Shown here piece by piece: positions 7,979 to 16,532 of a stretch of DNA of 64,000 nucleotides. The position numbers were made by a program, and so were the translations under genes. The notes beneath the pieces are model-generated. The model did no database searches, had not been told where the DNA came from, and saw nothing but the letters and a program-made list of their open reading frames with translations. How positions within the stretch are numbered: position 1 is the first letter of the stretch; every line of letters starts with the position of its first letter. Origin of the DNA: Clostridioides difficile_D (GTDB taxonomy: Bacteria > Bacillota > Clostridia > Peptostreptococcales > Peptostreptococcaceae); assembly GCA_945861085.1 (NCBI GenBank), contig OX244046.1:1240001-1304000 (forward strand). Reading direction: 5' to 3'.

Positions 7979-9964
7979 ATGAAAAATCTGTGTAAAATAT
8001 CAGATGATTATTTAAACAGCAAACTTAAGTATTTAAAGTTATTATCAAAACAATATCCAAGTATATCAAAAGCAAGTACAGAAATAATAAATTTAGAGGC
8101 TATATTAAATCTTCCAAAGGGGACAGAGCATTTTATAACAGATGTACATGGTGAATATGAACCATTTGTACATGTATTAAAAAATGGTTCTGGTGTAATA
8201 AAGAGAAAAATAGAAGAATTATTTTCAAACACAATAAGAGATAGCGAAAAAAAGATGTTAGCAACTCTTGTATATTATCCTGAACAAAAGTTAGATTTAA
8301 TAATTAAGCAAGAGGAAAATATAGATGATTTTTATAGAATAAATATTTATAGACTTATAGAACTGTGCAAGTATGCTTCTAGCAAGTATACTAGGTCTAA
8401 AGTTAGAAAACTTTTACCAGAAAATTTTAAATACATAATAGAAGAACTTTTACATGAGCATGTTAAAAGTGAACATAAAGAAGAGTACTATAAAAGTATA
8501 GTTGAAACAATAGTTGATATAGGAATAGCTAAAGAGTTTATAATTGCTATTTCTACAGTGATACAAAAATTAGTTGTTGATAGACTACATGTAATAGGAG
8601 ATATTTATGATAGAGGTCCAAGACCAGATATAATTGTGGATAAGCTTATTGAACATCATTGTGTAGATATTCAATGGGGAAATCATGACATATTATGGAT
8701 GGGTGCGGCAGCAGGTGAAAAAACTTGTATAGCAAATGCACTTAGGATATCAGCTAGATATGCGAATTTAGATATTGTAGAAGACATATATGGAATAAAC
8801 TTATTGCCTTTAGCCACTTTTGCTATAGAGATGTATAAAGATGACCCTTGTAAAGAATTTATTCCAAAGATTAATGACCAAAGTGTGACAACAACAGAAA
8901 AGTCTTTAATGGCGAAAATGCACAAAGCAATAAGTATAATTCAATTTAAGCTTGAAGGTGAAGTTATAAGACGAAGACCCGAGTTTGAGATGGAACATAG
9001 ACTTTTACTTAATATGATAAACTATGATGAAGGCACAATTACTCTAAAAGGAAAAACATATAAACTAAAAGACACTTATTTGCCTACAATAGACAAAAAA
9101 GACCCGTATAAATTAACAATGGAAGAAAAAAACGTTATTGATAAATTAGTGTCTTCATTTAGAGGCAGTGAAAAATTACAAAAACATGTTTCATTTTTAT
9201 TTTCTAAAGGAAGTATATATTTAAAGGCAAACTCAAATTTACTGATTCATGGATGTGTACCATTAAATGAAGATGGAAGTTTTATGTCTATGAATATAAT
9301 GGGAAAAGAGTATAAAGGTAAGGCTCTTATGGACAAAATGGAATCTCTAGCAAGAGAAGGATTTTTCTTCAAAGATAAAGCAGAAGAAAAACTATATGGT
9401 ATGGATATTATGTGGTATTTGTGGACTGGAAAGTGTTCATCATTATTTGGTAAAGATGATATGACCACATTTGAAAGATATTTTATAGCAGAAAAAGAGA
9501 CTCATAAAGAAAATAAGAACCCATATTTTAAACTTAGAGAAAATGAGATGGCTTGTGAAAAAATATTTGAAGAATTTGATTTAGAACTTGATGAATCACA
9601 TATAATAAATGGGCATGTTCCTGTGGAAAGTAAAAATGGAGAGAGTCCAATAAAAGCTAATGGTAAAATTCTTGTTATAGATGGTGGTTTTTCTAGAGCT
9701 TACCAAAAAACTACTGGTATAGCTGGATATACTTTAATATATAATTCTAGAACTCTGCAATTAGTATCACATGAACCATTTAATTCTGCTGAAGAAGCTA
9801 TTGCAAATGAAAGCGATATTTTATCGACAACTGTTGTAGTAGAGCATAAGGCAAAGAGAAAAATGGTGAGAGATACTGATGAAGGAGTAAAAATACAAGA
9901 AGAAATAGAAGACTTAAAATTACTTTTAATGGCTTATAAAAAGGGGCTAATAAAAGAAATGTAG
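7979..9964 (+). CDS. fbp: Fructose-1,6-bisphosphatase, class III
   Basis: It hydrolyses fructose-1,6-bisphosphate to fructose-6-phosphate and phosphate in gluconeogenesis. The 661-residue length and the metallophosphatase signatures (TDVHGEYEPF, GDIYDRGPRPD, QWGNHDILWMGAAAG, INGHVPV) are those of the large Firmicutes-type class III enzyme, unrelated to the classical FbpI family. ATG 7979 follows GGAGG at 7967-7971. It stands alone between the acetyltransferase remnant and a terminator. Confidence 0.96.
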   Translation: MKNLCKISDDYLNSKLKYLKLLSKQYPSISKASTEIINLEAILNLPKGTEHFITDVHGEYEPFVHVLKNGSGVIKRKIEELFSNTIRDSEKKMLATLVYYPEQKLDLIIKQEENIDDFYRINIYRLIELCKYASSKYTRSKVRKLLPENFKYIIEELLHEHVKSEHKEEYYKSIVETIVDIGIAKEFIIAISTVIQKLVVDRLHVIGDIYDRGPRPDIIVDKLIEHHCVDIQWGNHDILWMGAAAGEKTCIANALRISARYANLDIVEDIYGINLLPLATFAIEMYKDDPCKEFIPKINDQSVTTTEKSLMAKMHKAISIIQFKLEGEVIRRRPEFEMEHRLLLNMINYDEGTITLKGKTYKLKDTYLPTIDKKDPYKLTMEEKNVIDKLVSSFRGSEKLQKHVSFLFSKGSIYLKANSNLLIHGCVPLNEDGSFMSMNIMGKEYKGKALMDKMESLAREGFFFKDKAEEKLYGMDIMWYLWTGKCSSLFGKDDMTTFERYFIAEKETHKENKNPYFKLRENEMACEKIFEEFDLELDESHIINGHVPVESKNGESPIKANGKILVIDGGFSRAYQKTTGIAGYTLIYNSRTLQLVSHEPFNSAEEAIANESDILSTTVVVEHKAKRKMVRDTDEGVKIQEEIEDLKLLLMAYKKGLIKEM

Positions 9965-10004
9965 ATATTATAAAGATTAATAATATTAGTAGAGTCTACT
10001 CACT

Positions 10005-10038
10005 AAGTGAATCCTAAATAAAAGGGTTCACTTTTTTT
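10005..10038 (+). terminator. Terminator after fbp
   Basis: AAGTGAATCC (10005-10014) pairs with GGGTTCACTT (10024-10033), including one G-U pair, followed by a run of seven T. It insulates fbp from the spoIIIA operon. Confidence 0.9.
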
Positions 10039-10075
10039 ATTGATAAACATTATTAAAAAAAATATATATGTTTTG

Positions 10076-10105
10076 GTAATATTCCTTGTCCTTTATAAAT
10101 AGAAT
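10076..10105 (+). promoter_or_regulatory. Candidate sigma-E promoter of the spoIIIA operon with SpoIIID-like boxes
   Basis: GTAATATT (10076-10083) and AATAGAAT (10098-10105) are 14 bp apart, resembling the sigma-E pattern (ATATT, then CATA-like) expected for spoIIIA. The octamer CTTGTCCT (10085-10092), the reverse complement of AGGACAAG and a fit to the SpoIIID core WWRRACAR, lies between the two elements. A second, inverted copy AGGACAAG (10123-10130) lies over the ribosome-binding site. Sigma-E control of this operon is known from other spore-formers; these positions are my inference. Confidence 0.5.
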
Positions 10106-10132
10106 TATATAAACAAAGGAGGAGGACAAGAA

Positions 10133-11101
10133 ATGAATAAACTTTCTGATGAAATAATAAACTCTCTTTCTACAACTATAAGAGAAAAGGTAGAAAAAAT
10201 CTCAAACAATAATCTAAATATAGAAGAAATTAGGTTACGTTCACAAAAACCATTGATACTGAATGCAAACTCTAAAGATTATTTTTACAATCAGAAAACT
10301 ATGACACTTGATTTAAATCAACAAAACTCATATGTAGTTACAAGAGAAGATGTAGAGCAAACTTTTCAAATAATATGTAAATATTCAATACATTCATTTA
10401 TGGACGATATAAAAAAAGGATTTATAACTTTGAGAGGAGGTCATAGAGTAGGATTAGTTGGAAAAGTAATAGTGGAAGATGGACAAGTCAAAAACATAAA
10501 GCATATATCATCTTTAAATATAAGAGTATCAAGAGAAATTATTGGATGCTCGGATAAGATTTTAAGTCATATCATAAAAGGAAAAAATCAGATTAATAAT
10601 ACTTTGATAATATCACCACCTCAATGTGGAAAAACAACTTTAATAAGAGATATAGTAAGGAATTTAAGTAATGGTAATGAGTATTATGGATTTAAAGGTT
10701 TAAAAGTAGCTTTAGTAGATGAGCGTAATGAGATAGCAGGTGCGTATTTAGGTGTTCCACAAATGGATGTTGGAATAAGGACTGATATAATAGAAACTTG
10801 CCCAAAAGACTTGGGTATTACAATGCTTTTAAGGTCTATGTCACCAAATGTTATTGTGACAGATGAGATTGGAAGCGAAAAAGAAATAAAGGCATTATAC
10901 ACAGCATTAAATGGAGGTATAGGATTAATAACTACTGTACATGGAGATTCAATAGATGATATACAAAATAGAAAAGAATTAAACAGGCTTCTAGATAAAG
11001 AATTATTTAAAAAAGTTATAATTCTTTCTGCAAAAAGAGGAGCAGGAACGATTGAAAAAATTTACGATTTAGAAGAAAAGAGATGGTATTTTGCAAATTA
11101 A
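10133..11101 (+). CDS. spoIIIAA: Stage III sporulation protein AA, mother-cell ATPase
   Basis: SpoIIIAA is the cytosolic secretion-type ATPase of the SpoIIIA-SpoIIQ channel, which links the mother cell to the forespore and is needed for late forespore gene expression. The 322-residue protein has Walker A PPQCGKTT (162-169) and Walker B-like VIVTDEIGS, with an N-terminal domain before it. The start ATG 10133 follows AAAGGAGG (10116-10122 region). It is the first of eight genes; the next overlaps its end by 11 bp. Confidence 0.96.
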   Translation: MNKLSDEIINSLSTTIREKVEKISNNNLNIEEIRLRSQKPLILNANSKDYFYNQKTMTLDLNQQNSYVVTREDVEQTFQIICKYSIHSFMDDIKKGFITLRGGHRVGLVGKVIVEDGQVKNIKHISSLNIRVSREIIGCSDKILSHIIKGKNQINNTLIISPPQCGKTTLIRDIVRNLSNGNEYYGFKGLKVALVDERNEIAGAYLGVPQMDVGIRTDIIETCPKDLGITMLLRSMSPNVIVTDEIGSEKEIKALYTALNGGIGLITTVHGDSIDDIQNRKELNRLLDKELFKKVIILSAKRGAGTIEKIYDLEEKRWYFAN

Positions 11102-11612
11102 AATAATTATTATAGCTCTTTTAATAGGAAGTAGTTATTTGATAGGTGAACATATATACAAAACTTATACTCGTAGACATAAACAATTGAATGATTTAAT
11201 AAGAGTTCTAGAAATTTTGAGGATGGATTTATCTTTCGGGCTTTATACATTAGAAGAAATTTTTAATAGAATAGGTAGAAATAAAGAGTTTTGTTTTTGG
11301 AAGTTCTTCTATCAAATATCAGAAGAACTTCACAATGAACAAAGTAAAACTTTGGAAATGATAATATCAGAAAATATTGATGTCCTAAATAAAGAAACTT
11401 ATCTAGGTAATAAAGAAATCGAGGAGTTGAAAAATCTAATCTTTACTTTAGGGAAAAGTGATATAGAGTCACAACAAAGAATGATAGATTTATCTATAGA
11501 AAATTTGAAAAAACAAACCTATGAGACAAAGGAAGATATAAACAAAAAGGGCATATTATATAAAAAACTAGTGACATTTATAGGCATAGGTATATGTATT
11601 ATATTGATTTAG
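11091..11612 (+). CDS. spoIIIAB: Stage III sporulation protein AB
   Basis: SpoIIIAB is a GspF/PilC-like membrane component that is thought to link the ATPase to the channel. The 173-residue protein has an N-terminal membrane segment (about 3-18), a soluble helical middle (cytoplasmic four-helix region) and a C-terminal membrane segment (LVTFIGIGICIILI). The TTG at 11091 lies inside the end of spoIIIAA (11-bp overlap), which implies translational coupling; the RBS is weak (agaagaaaagaga). Confidence 0.93.
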   Translation: MQIKIIIIALLIGSSYLIGEHIYKTYTRRHKQLNDLIRVLEILRMDLSFGLYTLEEIFNRIGRNKEFCFWKFFYQISEELHNEQSKTLEMIISENIDVLNKETYLGNKEIEELKNLIFTLGKSDIESQQRMIDLSIENLKKQTYETKEDINKKGILYKKLVTFIGIGICIILI

Positions 11613-11628
11613 TATGGGGAGGTTTATT

Positions 11629-11826
11629 ATGGAAATATCATTGATATTAAAGGTTGCAGGTGTTGGTATTCTAATATCAGTATTGAATATGATATTGGAA
11701 AAAACAGATAGAAAAGATTGGGCAGGTCTTACTACGTTAGCAGGTGTAATAATTGTATTGGGTATGGTGATAACAGAAATAAGTGATTTGTTTAATACTG
11801 TAAGAACAATGTTTCAACTTTACTAA
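11629..11826 (+). CDS. spoIIIAC: Stage III sporulation protein AC
   Basis: This small membrane protein of the SpoIIIA complex has 65 residues and two hydrophobic segments, the usual size for SpoIIIAC. The ATG at 11629 is preferred because GGGGAGG at 11617-11623 is a correctly placed RBS; the ATG at 11614 would overlap it. It lies 16 bp after spoIIIAB and 15 bp before spoIIIAD. Confidence 0.94.
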   Translation: MEISLILKVAGVGILISVLNMILEKTDRKDWAGLTTLAGVIIVLGMVITEISDLFNTVRTMFQLY

Positions 11827-11841
11827 AGAGGAGGGAGTAAT

Positions 11842-12228
11842 TTGGAAATAATGCAATTAATAGGAATTGCAATCATTTCAACTACACTCTGTTTAGTAAT
11901 TAAAAAAGATAGACCAGAGATAGCAAATTTCATAGCAATAATAACTGGAGTAATAATATTATTATCGGTTATGTTTAAGTTGAATTTTATAGTAGATAGT
12001 ATACAAGACTTAGCTAACAAGGCTAATATCCCAACTATGTATATATCATTAATAATAAAATTAATTGGGATAGCATACTTAATGGAATTTGCTATACAAC
12101 TTTGTAAAGATTGTGGGGAAGGAAACATTGCTTCAAAACTAGAGTTTGGAGGTAAAATAATAGTTATGTCAATGTCTTTCCCTATACTTTTATCCATTGT
12201 AGAAATGGTCGTGAACATAATTCCATAG
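11842..12228 (+). CDS. spoIIIAD: Stage III sporulation protein AD
   Basis: A membrane protein of the SpoIIIA complex, 128 residues with four hydrophobic stretches, related in sequence to SpoIIIAC (VIxGVxI/L and DLxxxxN-type blocks). The TTG at 11842 is favoured by AGGAGGG at 11829-11835 (6-nt spacing); an ATG at 11851 would give three residues fewer. A 78-84 bp gap separates it from spoIIIAE, the longest within the first part of the operon, with no terminator in it. Confidence 0.93.
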   Translation: MEIMQLIGIAIISTTLCLVIKKDRPEIANFIAIITGVIILLSVMFKLNFIVDSIQDLANKANIPTMYISLIIKLIGIAYLMEFAIQLCKDCGEGNIASKLEFGGKIIVMSMSFPILLSIVEMVVNIIP

Positions 12229-12312
12229 TTGTGTATATTGAAATAACTATAGGTATATTAGAGTGCTTTTGTTGTATTGAGGTTTATAGAGTGAAGAGAG
12301 GCATGGTTGCTT

Positions 12313-13518
12313 ATGAAAAAAAGATTTTTACCAATGATTATAGGTTTTTTATTTACTTTCTTTTTTATAAATATCTTTGCTATTATGATATTTGCTAATG
12401 AAGTACCAAGTAGTGAAGATAAAGAATATGGTGAAACAAAAAATAGTATAGATAAGTATATAGATGGTCAGTTAGACAAGCTGGATATAAATGAAATTCA
12501 AGATTATATAAATAAAGAAATAGTTATTAATGATGTTAATTTAAAATCATTTGTAAAAGATTTAATTAGTGGGGAAAAAAATATCTTAGATTTATTCAAT
12601 AAAGATGGATTGAAGATATTGATGTTTGATGAATTTAAAGCGAGTTTAAAGGTAGTAGCAGTGATTTTGGTATTGGCTCTATTATCATCCATTTTAAAGA
12701 GTCTAGAAAACTCTTTTTCATCAGGTGCAGTAAGTCAAATAGCAACATATATAATATTTATTACAATGGTATCACTTACACTTGTTGGGTTCAAAGATGT
12801 ATTACAGATTTGCTATGATGCAATAGACCATACTGTAGGTCTTATGCAAGTTATAATGCCAATATTAATAACATTTTTACTTTTAATTGGATTCCCAATA
12901 ACATCTACAACTTTGAATCCTATCTTTATAGGAGGAGTAACATTTATAAATGTATTTTTTAAAAATTTCCTATTTGTATCCATTACTGTTGCATTTGGAA
13001 TTTTAATAATAAACAATTTATCAAAAAATATAAGGTTAAAGAGATTTTTCTCCTTTGTGAAACAAATCAATTATGTTTCTATTGGAGCAATGTTTACTGT
13101 TTATTTAGGTCTTGTATCTATACAAGGATTGTATGTAACTAGTTTTGATAAATTCAGTGTAAAGACTGCTAAATTTGCTATAGGTAATTTTATTCCTGTT
13201 GTTGGCGGGTTTGTATCTGATTCAGTGGATATTTTATTATCTTCATCTCAGCTTATAAAAAATATATTTGGAGGAATAGGACTTATTTTACTTGTTGGAA
13301 TTTGTTTACTTCCAGTGATAAAAATTTTATCAGTAATAGTAGTATACAAATTAGCAGCAATAATTGTAGAACCTGTTGGAGAAGATGGAATATCTAATTT
13401 TTTAAATGAAGTTGCAAATTTAATGATAATAATGCTAGCATCGGTAATTGCTATAACAGTAATGTTCTTTGTGACTGTAGCTATCTTGACATCGATAAGT
13501 GTCGTAAGTCAAGGATAA
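12313..13518 (+). CDS. spoIIIAE: Stage III sporulation protein AE
   Basis: A polytopic membrane protein of the SpoIIIA channel. The chain (401 residues from ATG 12313, 403 from the alternative TTG 12307) begins with a signal-peptide-like segment (MKKRFLPMIIGFLFTFFFIN), then about 85 hydrophilic residues presumably outside the mother-cell cytosol, then roughly seven to eight membrane segments from residue 110. The RBS GAGAGG (12296-12301) lies 5 nt from the TTG and 11 nt from the ATG, so the start is unsettled. The next gene follows after 60 bp. Confidence 0.93.
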   Translation: MKKRFLPMIIGFLFTFFFINIFAIMIFANEVPSSEDKEYGETKNSIDKYIDGQLDKLDINEIQDYINKEIVINDVNLKSFVKDLISGEKNILDLFNKDGLKILMFDEFKASLKVVAVILVLALLSSILKSLENSFSSGAVSQIATYIIFITMVSLTLVGFKDVLQICYDAIDHTVGLMQVIMPILITFLLLIGFPITSTTLNPIFIGGVTFINVFFKNFLFVSITVAFGILIINNLSKNIRLKRFFSFVKQINYVSIGAMFTVYLGLVSIQGLYVTSFDKFSVKTAKFAIGNFIPVVGGFVSDSVDILLSSSQLIKNIFGGIGLILLVGICLLPVIKILSVIVVYKLAAIIVEPVGEDGISNFLNEVANLMIIMLASVIAITVMFFVTVAILTSISVVSQG

Positions 13519-13578
13519 TTCATATATCAATAAAAAAGTGATTACGTTTAATCTAAATTTTTTAGAGAGGAGGATGCT

Positions 13579-14196
13579 ATGTTAGAGGGCATAAAGACAT
13601 GGATAGTTAGTGTTTTGATAGGAGCGTTTATAGTAAATATAGTAGATATGATTTTACCAAGCTCTAAGATAAAACCTTATGTTAACCTAGTTTTAAACTT
13701 TATGTTTGTATTTATTGTAATAACTCCAGTAGTAGGGTTTTTTTCAAAAGATATGAGTTTAGAAGATAGAATCTTGAAATCTATGGGTAACTATAACAAA
13801 CAGTATGTAGATAGTACAAATGCTTTGGCGAAAGAGACTGGAAATAATAGTTTATCCAAGGGATATGAGGACGGTTTAAAAGAGGTGCTTAAGTTAAAGC
13901 TTGACGAATATGGTTATGATTTAGAAGATATAGAGCTCAATGGAGCAAACATAAACAATATAAAAATAAAAGAAAAAAATAATACTACAAAAAGTAATAG
14001 CAATATTAATAAAGAAAATAAAAATAATAGTACTAAAGGGGATGGAGAAAACATAAACTCTAATGACAAAGAAAATTCTAAACAAGTCTTTAAAAAAGGT
14101 ACAGAATATGGACTGAACCTAAATGAAGAAAAATTAAAAAATGACTTAATAAAGGTGCTAGATGTTTCTATAGAAGATATACAAATTGATAAATAG
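13579..14196 (+). CDS. spoIIIAF: Stage III sporulation protein AF
   Basis: A membrane-anchored component of the SpoIIIA complex. The 205-residue protein has two N-terminal membrane segments (about 8-25 and 36-55), then a soluble domain. A stretch rich in Asn, Lys and Ser, roughly residues 132-172, interrupts that domain and looks like a disordered linker; the conserved C-terminal part (LNEEKLKNDLIKVLDVSIEDIQI) follows. ATG 13579 has the RBS AGAGGAGG just upstream. Confidence 0.92.
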   Translation: MLEGIKTWIVSVLIGAFIVNIVDMILPSSKIKPYVNLVLNFMFVFIVITPVVGFFSKDMSLEDRILKSMGNYNKQYVDSTNALAKETGNNSLSKGYEDGLKEVLKLKLDEYGYDLEDIELNGANINNIKIKEKNNTTKSNSNINKENKNNSTKGDGENINSNDKENSKQVFKKGTEYGLNLNEEKLKNDLIKVLDVSIEDIQIDK

Positions 14197-14207
14197 GAGT
14201 TGGGATA

Positions 14208-14762
14208 ATGTTGAAAAACTTAAATGACAAAGATAAGAGAAAAGTGTATTCACTAATAACTATAGCTGGAATATGTGTGGTGTCATTAGTCTTATTATCT
14301 TGTTTTCCTAGTAGCAAAAATGAAAAACAAGTTGGAAAAACAGATACTAACAAAACAACTGAAAAACAAGTTACTAAAGAACAAGAAAAAGATGATTTAG
14401 AATCAAAATTAACAGCAATACTATCTAAAATTGATGGAGCAGGGGATGTTGATGTAATGGTTACATTTGAATCAAGTGAAGAAATACAACCTGCTTTTAA
14501 TTCAAATAATACAACAGAAACAACAGAGGAAAAAGATGCACAAGGTGGAGAAAGAACAGTTACGACTTCTAGTGAAAATAAAACAATGATAACTTCAAAT
14601 TCAAGTGACCCTGTAGTTATAAAAACTACAGAGCCAAAGATAAAGGGAGTGATAGTAGTAGCAAGTGGAGCAAGTGACCCAAGTGTTAAAGAAACACTTT
14701 ATAGTGCAGTACAAACATCATTACAAGTGGCTGGTCATCAAGTAGAAATATATTCTAAATAA
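14208..14762 (+). CDS. spoIIIAG: Stage III sporulation protein AG, ring-forming channel subunit
   Basis: SpoIIIAG forms a large ring in the intermembrane space between mother cell and forespore. The 184-residue protein has a short cytosolic start, one membrane segment (about 16-32), a charged linker (about 35-63) and a C-terminal ring-building motif domain (LTAILSKIDGAGDVDVMV ... IKGVIVVASGA). ATG 14208 lies 11 bp after spoIIIAF with RBS TAGGAGT. Confidence 0.95.
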   Translation: MLKNLNDKDKRKVYSLITIAGICVVSLVLLSCFPSSKNEKQVGKTDTNKTTEKQVTKEQEKDDLESKLTAILSKIDGAGDVDVMVTFESSEEIQPAFNSNNTTETTEEKDAQGGERTVTTSSENKTMITSNSSDPVVIKTTEPKIKGVIVVASGASDPSVKETLYSAVQTSLQVAGHQVEIYSK

Positions 14763-14788
14763 ATACATATAACCGGGGGGATAAATGA

Positions 14789-15469
14789 ATGAAGTTTAAT
14801 TATAAGGGAAGAGGATTTGTAATAATAACTTTAACTGCAATGCTAGTGGTAGTAGGAACAGTGAATTACCAATTGAGTAAGAAATCTTTATTGGAAACAT
14901 CAAAAGAGTTTAAGGCATATGAAGAAGCACAATTACAAAAAAATACTGATGATAGTAGCAAAACAGAGGATTCTAGTAATGTAAGTAAACAGGACGGAAG
15001 GGAAAGTGCTGATATTGACATAGTTGATAGCAAAGCCAGTAAAGTAAAGGAAAAGGCAACTGAAACAAGTAAAGAAATAAAAGCTCAATTATCATCTGAA
15101 AAAAATATGAAAAAGGCATCTTATATTTTAGATATGAAAATGAATAGAGAAAAACAAAGAAATGAATTAGTTCAAGATTTAAATGAAATGATAAATAATC
15201 CATCTACAACAGAAGAATCTAGAAAAGAAGCTTCTAATATGAAATTAAATATAGTTAAAATTCAAGAAAAAGAACTTCAAATAGAAAATCTTTTGAGTAC
15301 AAAAGGATATGAAGAAGCATTAGTTTATATAAGTGATAACAAAGTTAATGTCGTTGTAAATGAAGCTAAATTAGAAAAGAAAGATGCAGCAAAAATATTT
15401 GATTTAGTTGCAGAGCAAGCTAATGTAAAGTATGAAAATATTAAACTTACAAATAATAATAATAAGTAA
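14789..15469 (+). CDS. spoIIIAH: Stage III sporulation protein AH, partner of SpoIIQ
   Basis: SpoIIIAH meets forespore SpoIIQ across the intermembrane space and drives engulfment and channel assembly. The 226 residues comprise one membrane segment (about 8-27), a long polar coiled linker rich in Ser, Lys and Asp (about 35-105), and the C-terminal YscJ-like domain (about 110-220). Start ATG 14789 follows a GGGGGG run at 14774-14780. It ends the operon and is followed by a terminator. Confidence 0.95.
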   Translation: MKFNYKGRGFVIITLTAMLVVVGTVNYQLSKKSLLETSKEFKAYEEAQLQKNTDDSSKTEDSSNVSKQDGRESADIDIVDSKASKVKEKATETSKEIKAQLSSEKNMKKASYILDMKMNREKQRNELVQDLNEMINNPSTTEESRKEASNMKLNIVKIQEKELQIENLLSTKGYEEALVYISDNKVNVVVNEAKLEKKDAAKIFDLVAEQANVKYENIKLTNNNNK

Positions 15470-15475
15470 ATTATA

Positions 15476-15504
15476 AACCTCAGAATTAACTGAGGTTATT
15501 TTCT
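15476..15504 (+). terminator. Terminator of the spoIIIA operon
   Basis: AACCTCAG (15476-15483) pairs with CTGAGGTT (15490-15497) over a 6-nt loop, followed by the T-rich ATTTTCTT. The T-tract is only moderate. Confidence 0.8.
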
Positions 15505-15532
15505 TGCAAAGTAGACTTGTATTTGGTATTAT
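15504..15532 (+). promoter_or_regulatory. Possible sigma-A promoter for the Asp23-like gene
   Basis: TTGCAA (15504-15509) and TATTAT (15527-15532) are 17 bp apart, 47 bp before the ATG at 15579. Confidence 0.4.
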
Positions 15533-15578
15533 TATACTTATAAAAATAGTTCCTTAAAATCAGGAGGTAAGTTTTAAT

Positions 15579-15941
15579 ATGGAAGATAATAAGTTTGGAC
15601 AAGTAAAAATATCTAATGATGTAATAGCTACAATAGCGGGTCTAGCAGCATTAGAAGTTGAAGGCATAGAAACTACAGCAACATTAACAGATAAGTTGTT
15701 AAAAAATAATGGAGTAAAGATACAAATAGAAGAAGAGGATGTTAATTTAGATGTAATGGTTACGATAAAGTATGGAATGTCAATACCAGATACAGCTTTT
15801 AAAGTTCAAGAAAATGTAAAAAATACTGTTGAGACAATGACAGGATTGAAGGTTTCTCAAGTAAATATACACATTCAAGGAATCAGCTTTAAGAAAGATA
15901 AAGTTGATAAGGAAGAAGCAAAAGCAGCTAAGAAAAATTAA
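15579..15941 (+). CDS. Asp23/YqhY-family alkaline shock protein-like
   Basis: This 120-residue protein belongs to the Asp23/Gls24 family (GQVKISNDVIATIAGLAALEVEGIETT and VNLDVMVTIKYGMSIP are the family blocks). Members are cytosolic or envelope-associated stress and cell-envelope homeostasis proteins; YqhY, encoded near the accBC and nusB genes in Bacillus, affects acetyl-CoA carboxylase. The location before nusB matches YqhY. ATG 15579 has the RBS CAGGAGG. Terminators on both sides make it a single-gene unit. Confidence 0.88.
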   Translation: MEDNKFGQVKISNDVIATIAGLAALEVEGIETTATLTDKLLKNNGVKIQIEEEDVNLDVMVTIKYGMSIPDTAFKVQENVKNTVETMTGLKVSQVNIHIQGISFKKDKVDKEEAKAAKKN

Positions 15942-15945
15942 TATT

Positions 15946-15973
15946 AACCCTCTGAAAAATCAGAGGGTTTTTT
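15946..15973 (+). terminator. Terminator after the Asp23-like gene
   Basis: AACCCTCTGA (15946-15955) pairs with TCAGAGGGTT (15960-15969) over a 4-nt loop; the T-run continues to 15973. Confidence 0.95.
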
Positions 15974-16025
15974 GATGACAATTGATTTTATATAGATAAT
16001 TAAACTTAAAGGAGAATTGTAATTG

Positions 16026-16532
16026 ATGAAAAAAGATAGGGCACAAAAGAGTACAACAAGAGAATATATAATGAAACTTATATATCAAATAAATATTAAT
16101 AAAGAAGATTTTGAAGCTTTAGAGGATAAGGTAGATACTTTTCTAAAAGATAATTCAGAGCATATTATAAATAGATATGAAGAGCTTGCTCTTCAATATT
16201 CAAGTAACTCAAATTTAAAGTTAGAAGATACTAAGCTTGAAGATGTTATAGACAGAAAATATATAAATTCAGTATGCAAAGCACTAAAAGAAAATCATGA
16301 TAAGATAGATGAATTAATAAACAAGCATGCTAAAAACTGGACAGTAGATAGAATGCCAAAGGTAGATGTGTCTATACTTAGATTATCTGTGTGTGAAATA
16401 CTTTATTTAGATACTCCTAATAAAGTATCAATAAATGAAGCTGTAGAACTTGCAAAGATATATTGTGATGATAAATCTCCTAAATTTATAAATGGTATAT
16501 TAGGAAGTGTTGTTGATGAAATTGGAAAATAA
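16026..16532 (+). CDS. nusB: Transcription antitermination factor NusB
   Basis: NusB binds boxA RNA with ribosomal protein S10 and supports antitermination of rRNA transcription. The 168-residue protein has the all-helical NusB pattern, including RMPKVDVSILRLSVCEILY and the C-terminal VSINEAVELAKIYCDDKSPKFINGILG. ATG 16026 is chosen (AAAGGAG at 16008-16014); the adjacent TTG at 16023 is possible. Its 3' end overlaps the next gene by 17 bp. Confidence 0.95.
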   Translation: MKKDRAQKSTTREYIMKLIYQININKEDFEALEDKVDTFLKDNSEHIINRYEELALQYSSNSNLKLEDTKLEDVIDRKYINSVCKALKENHDKIDELINKHAKNWTVDRMPKVDVSILRLSVCEILYLDTPNKVSINEAVELAKIYCDDKSPKFINGILGSVVDEIGK

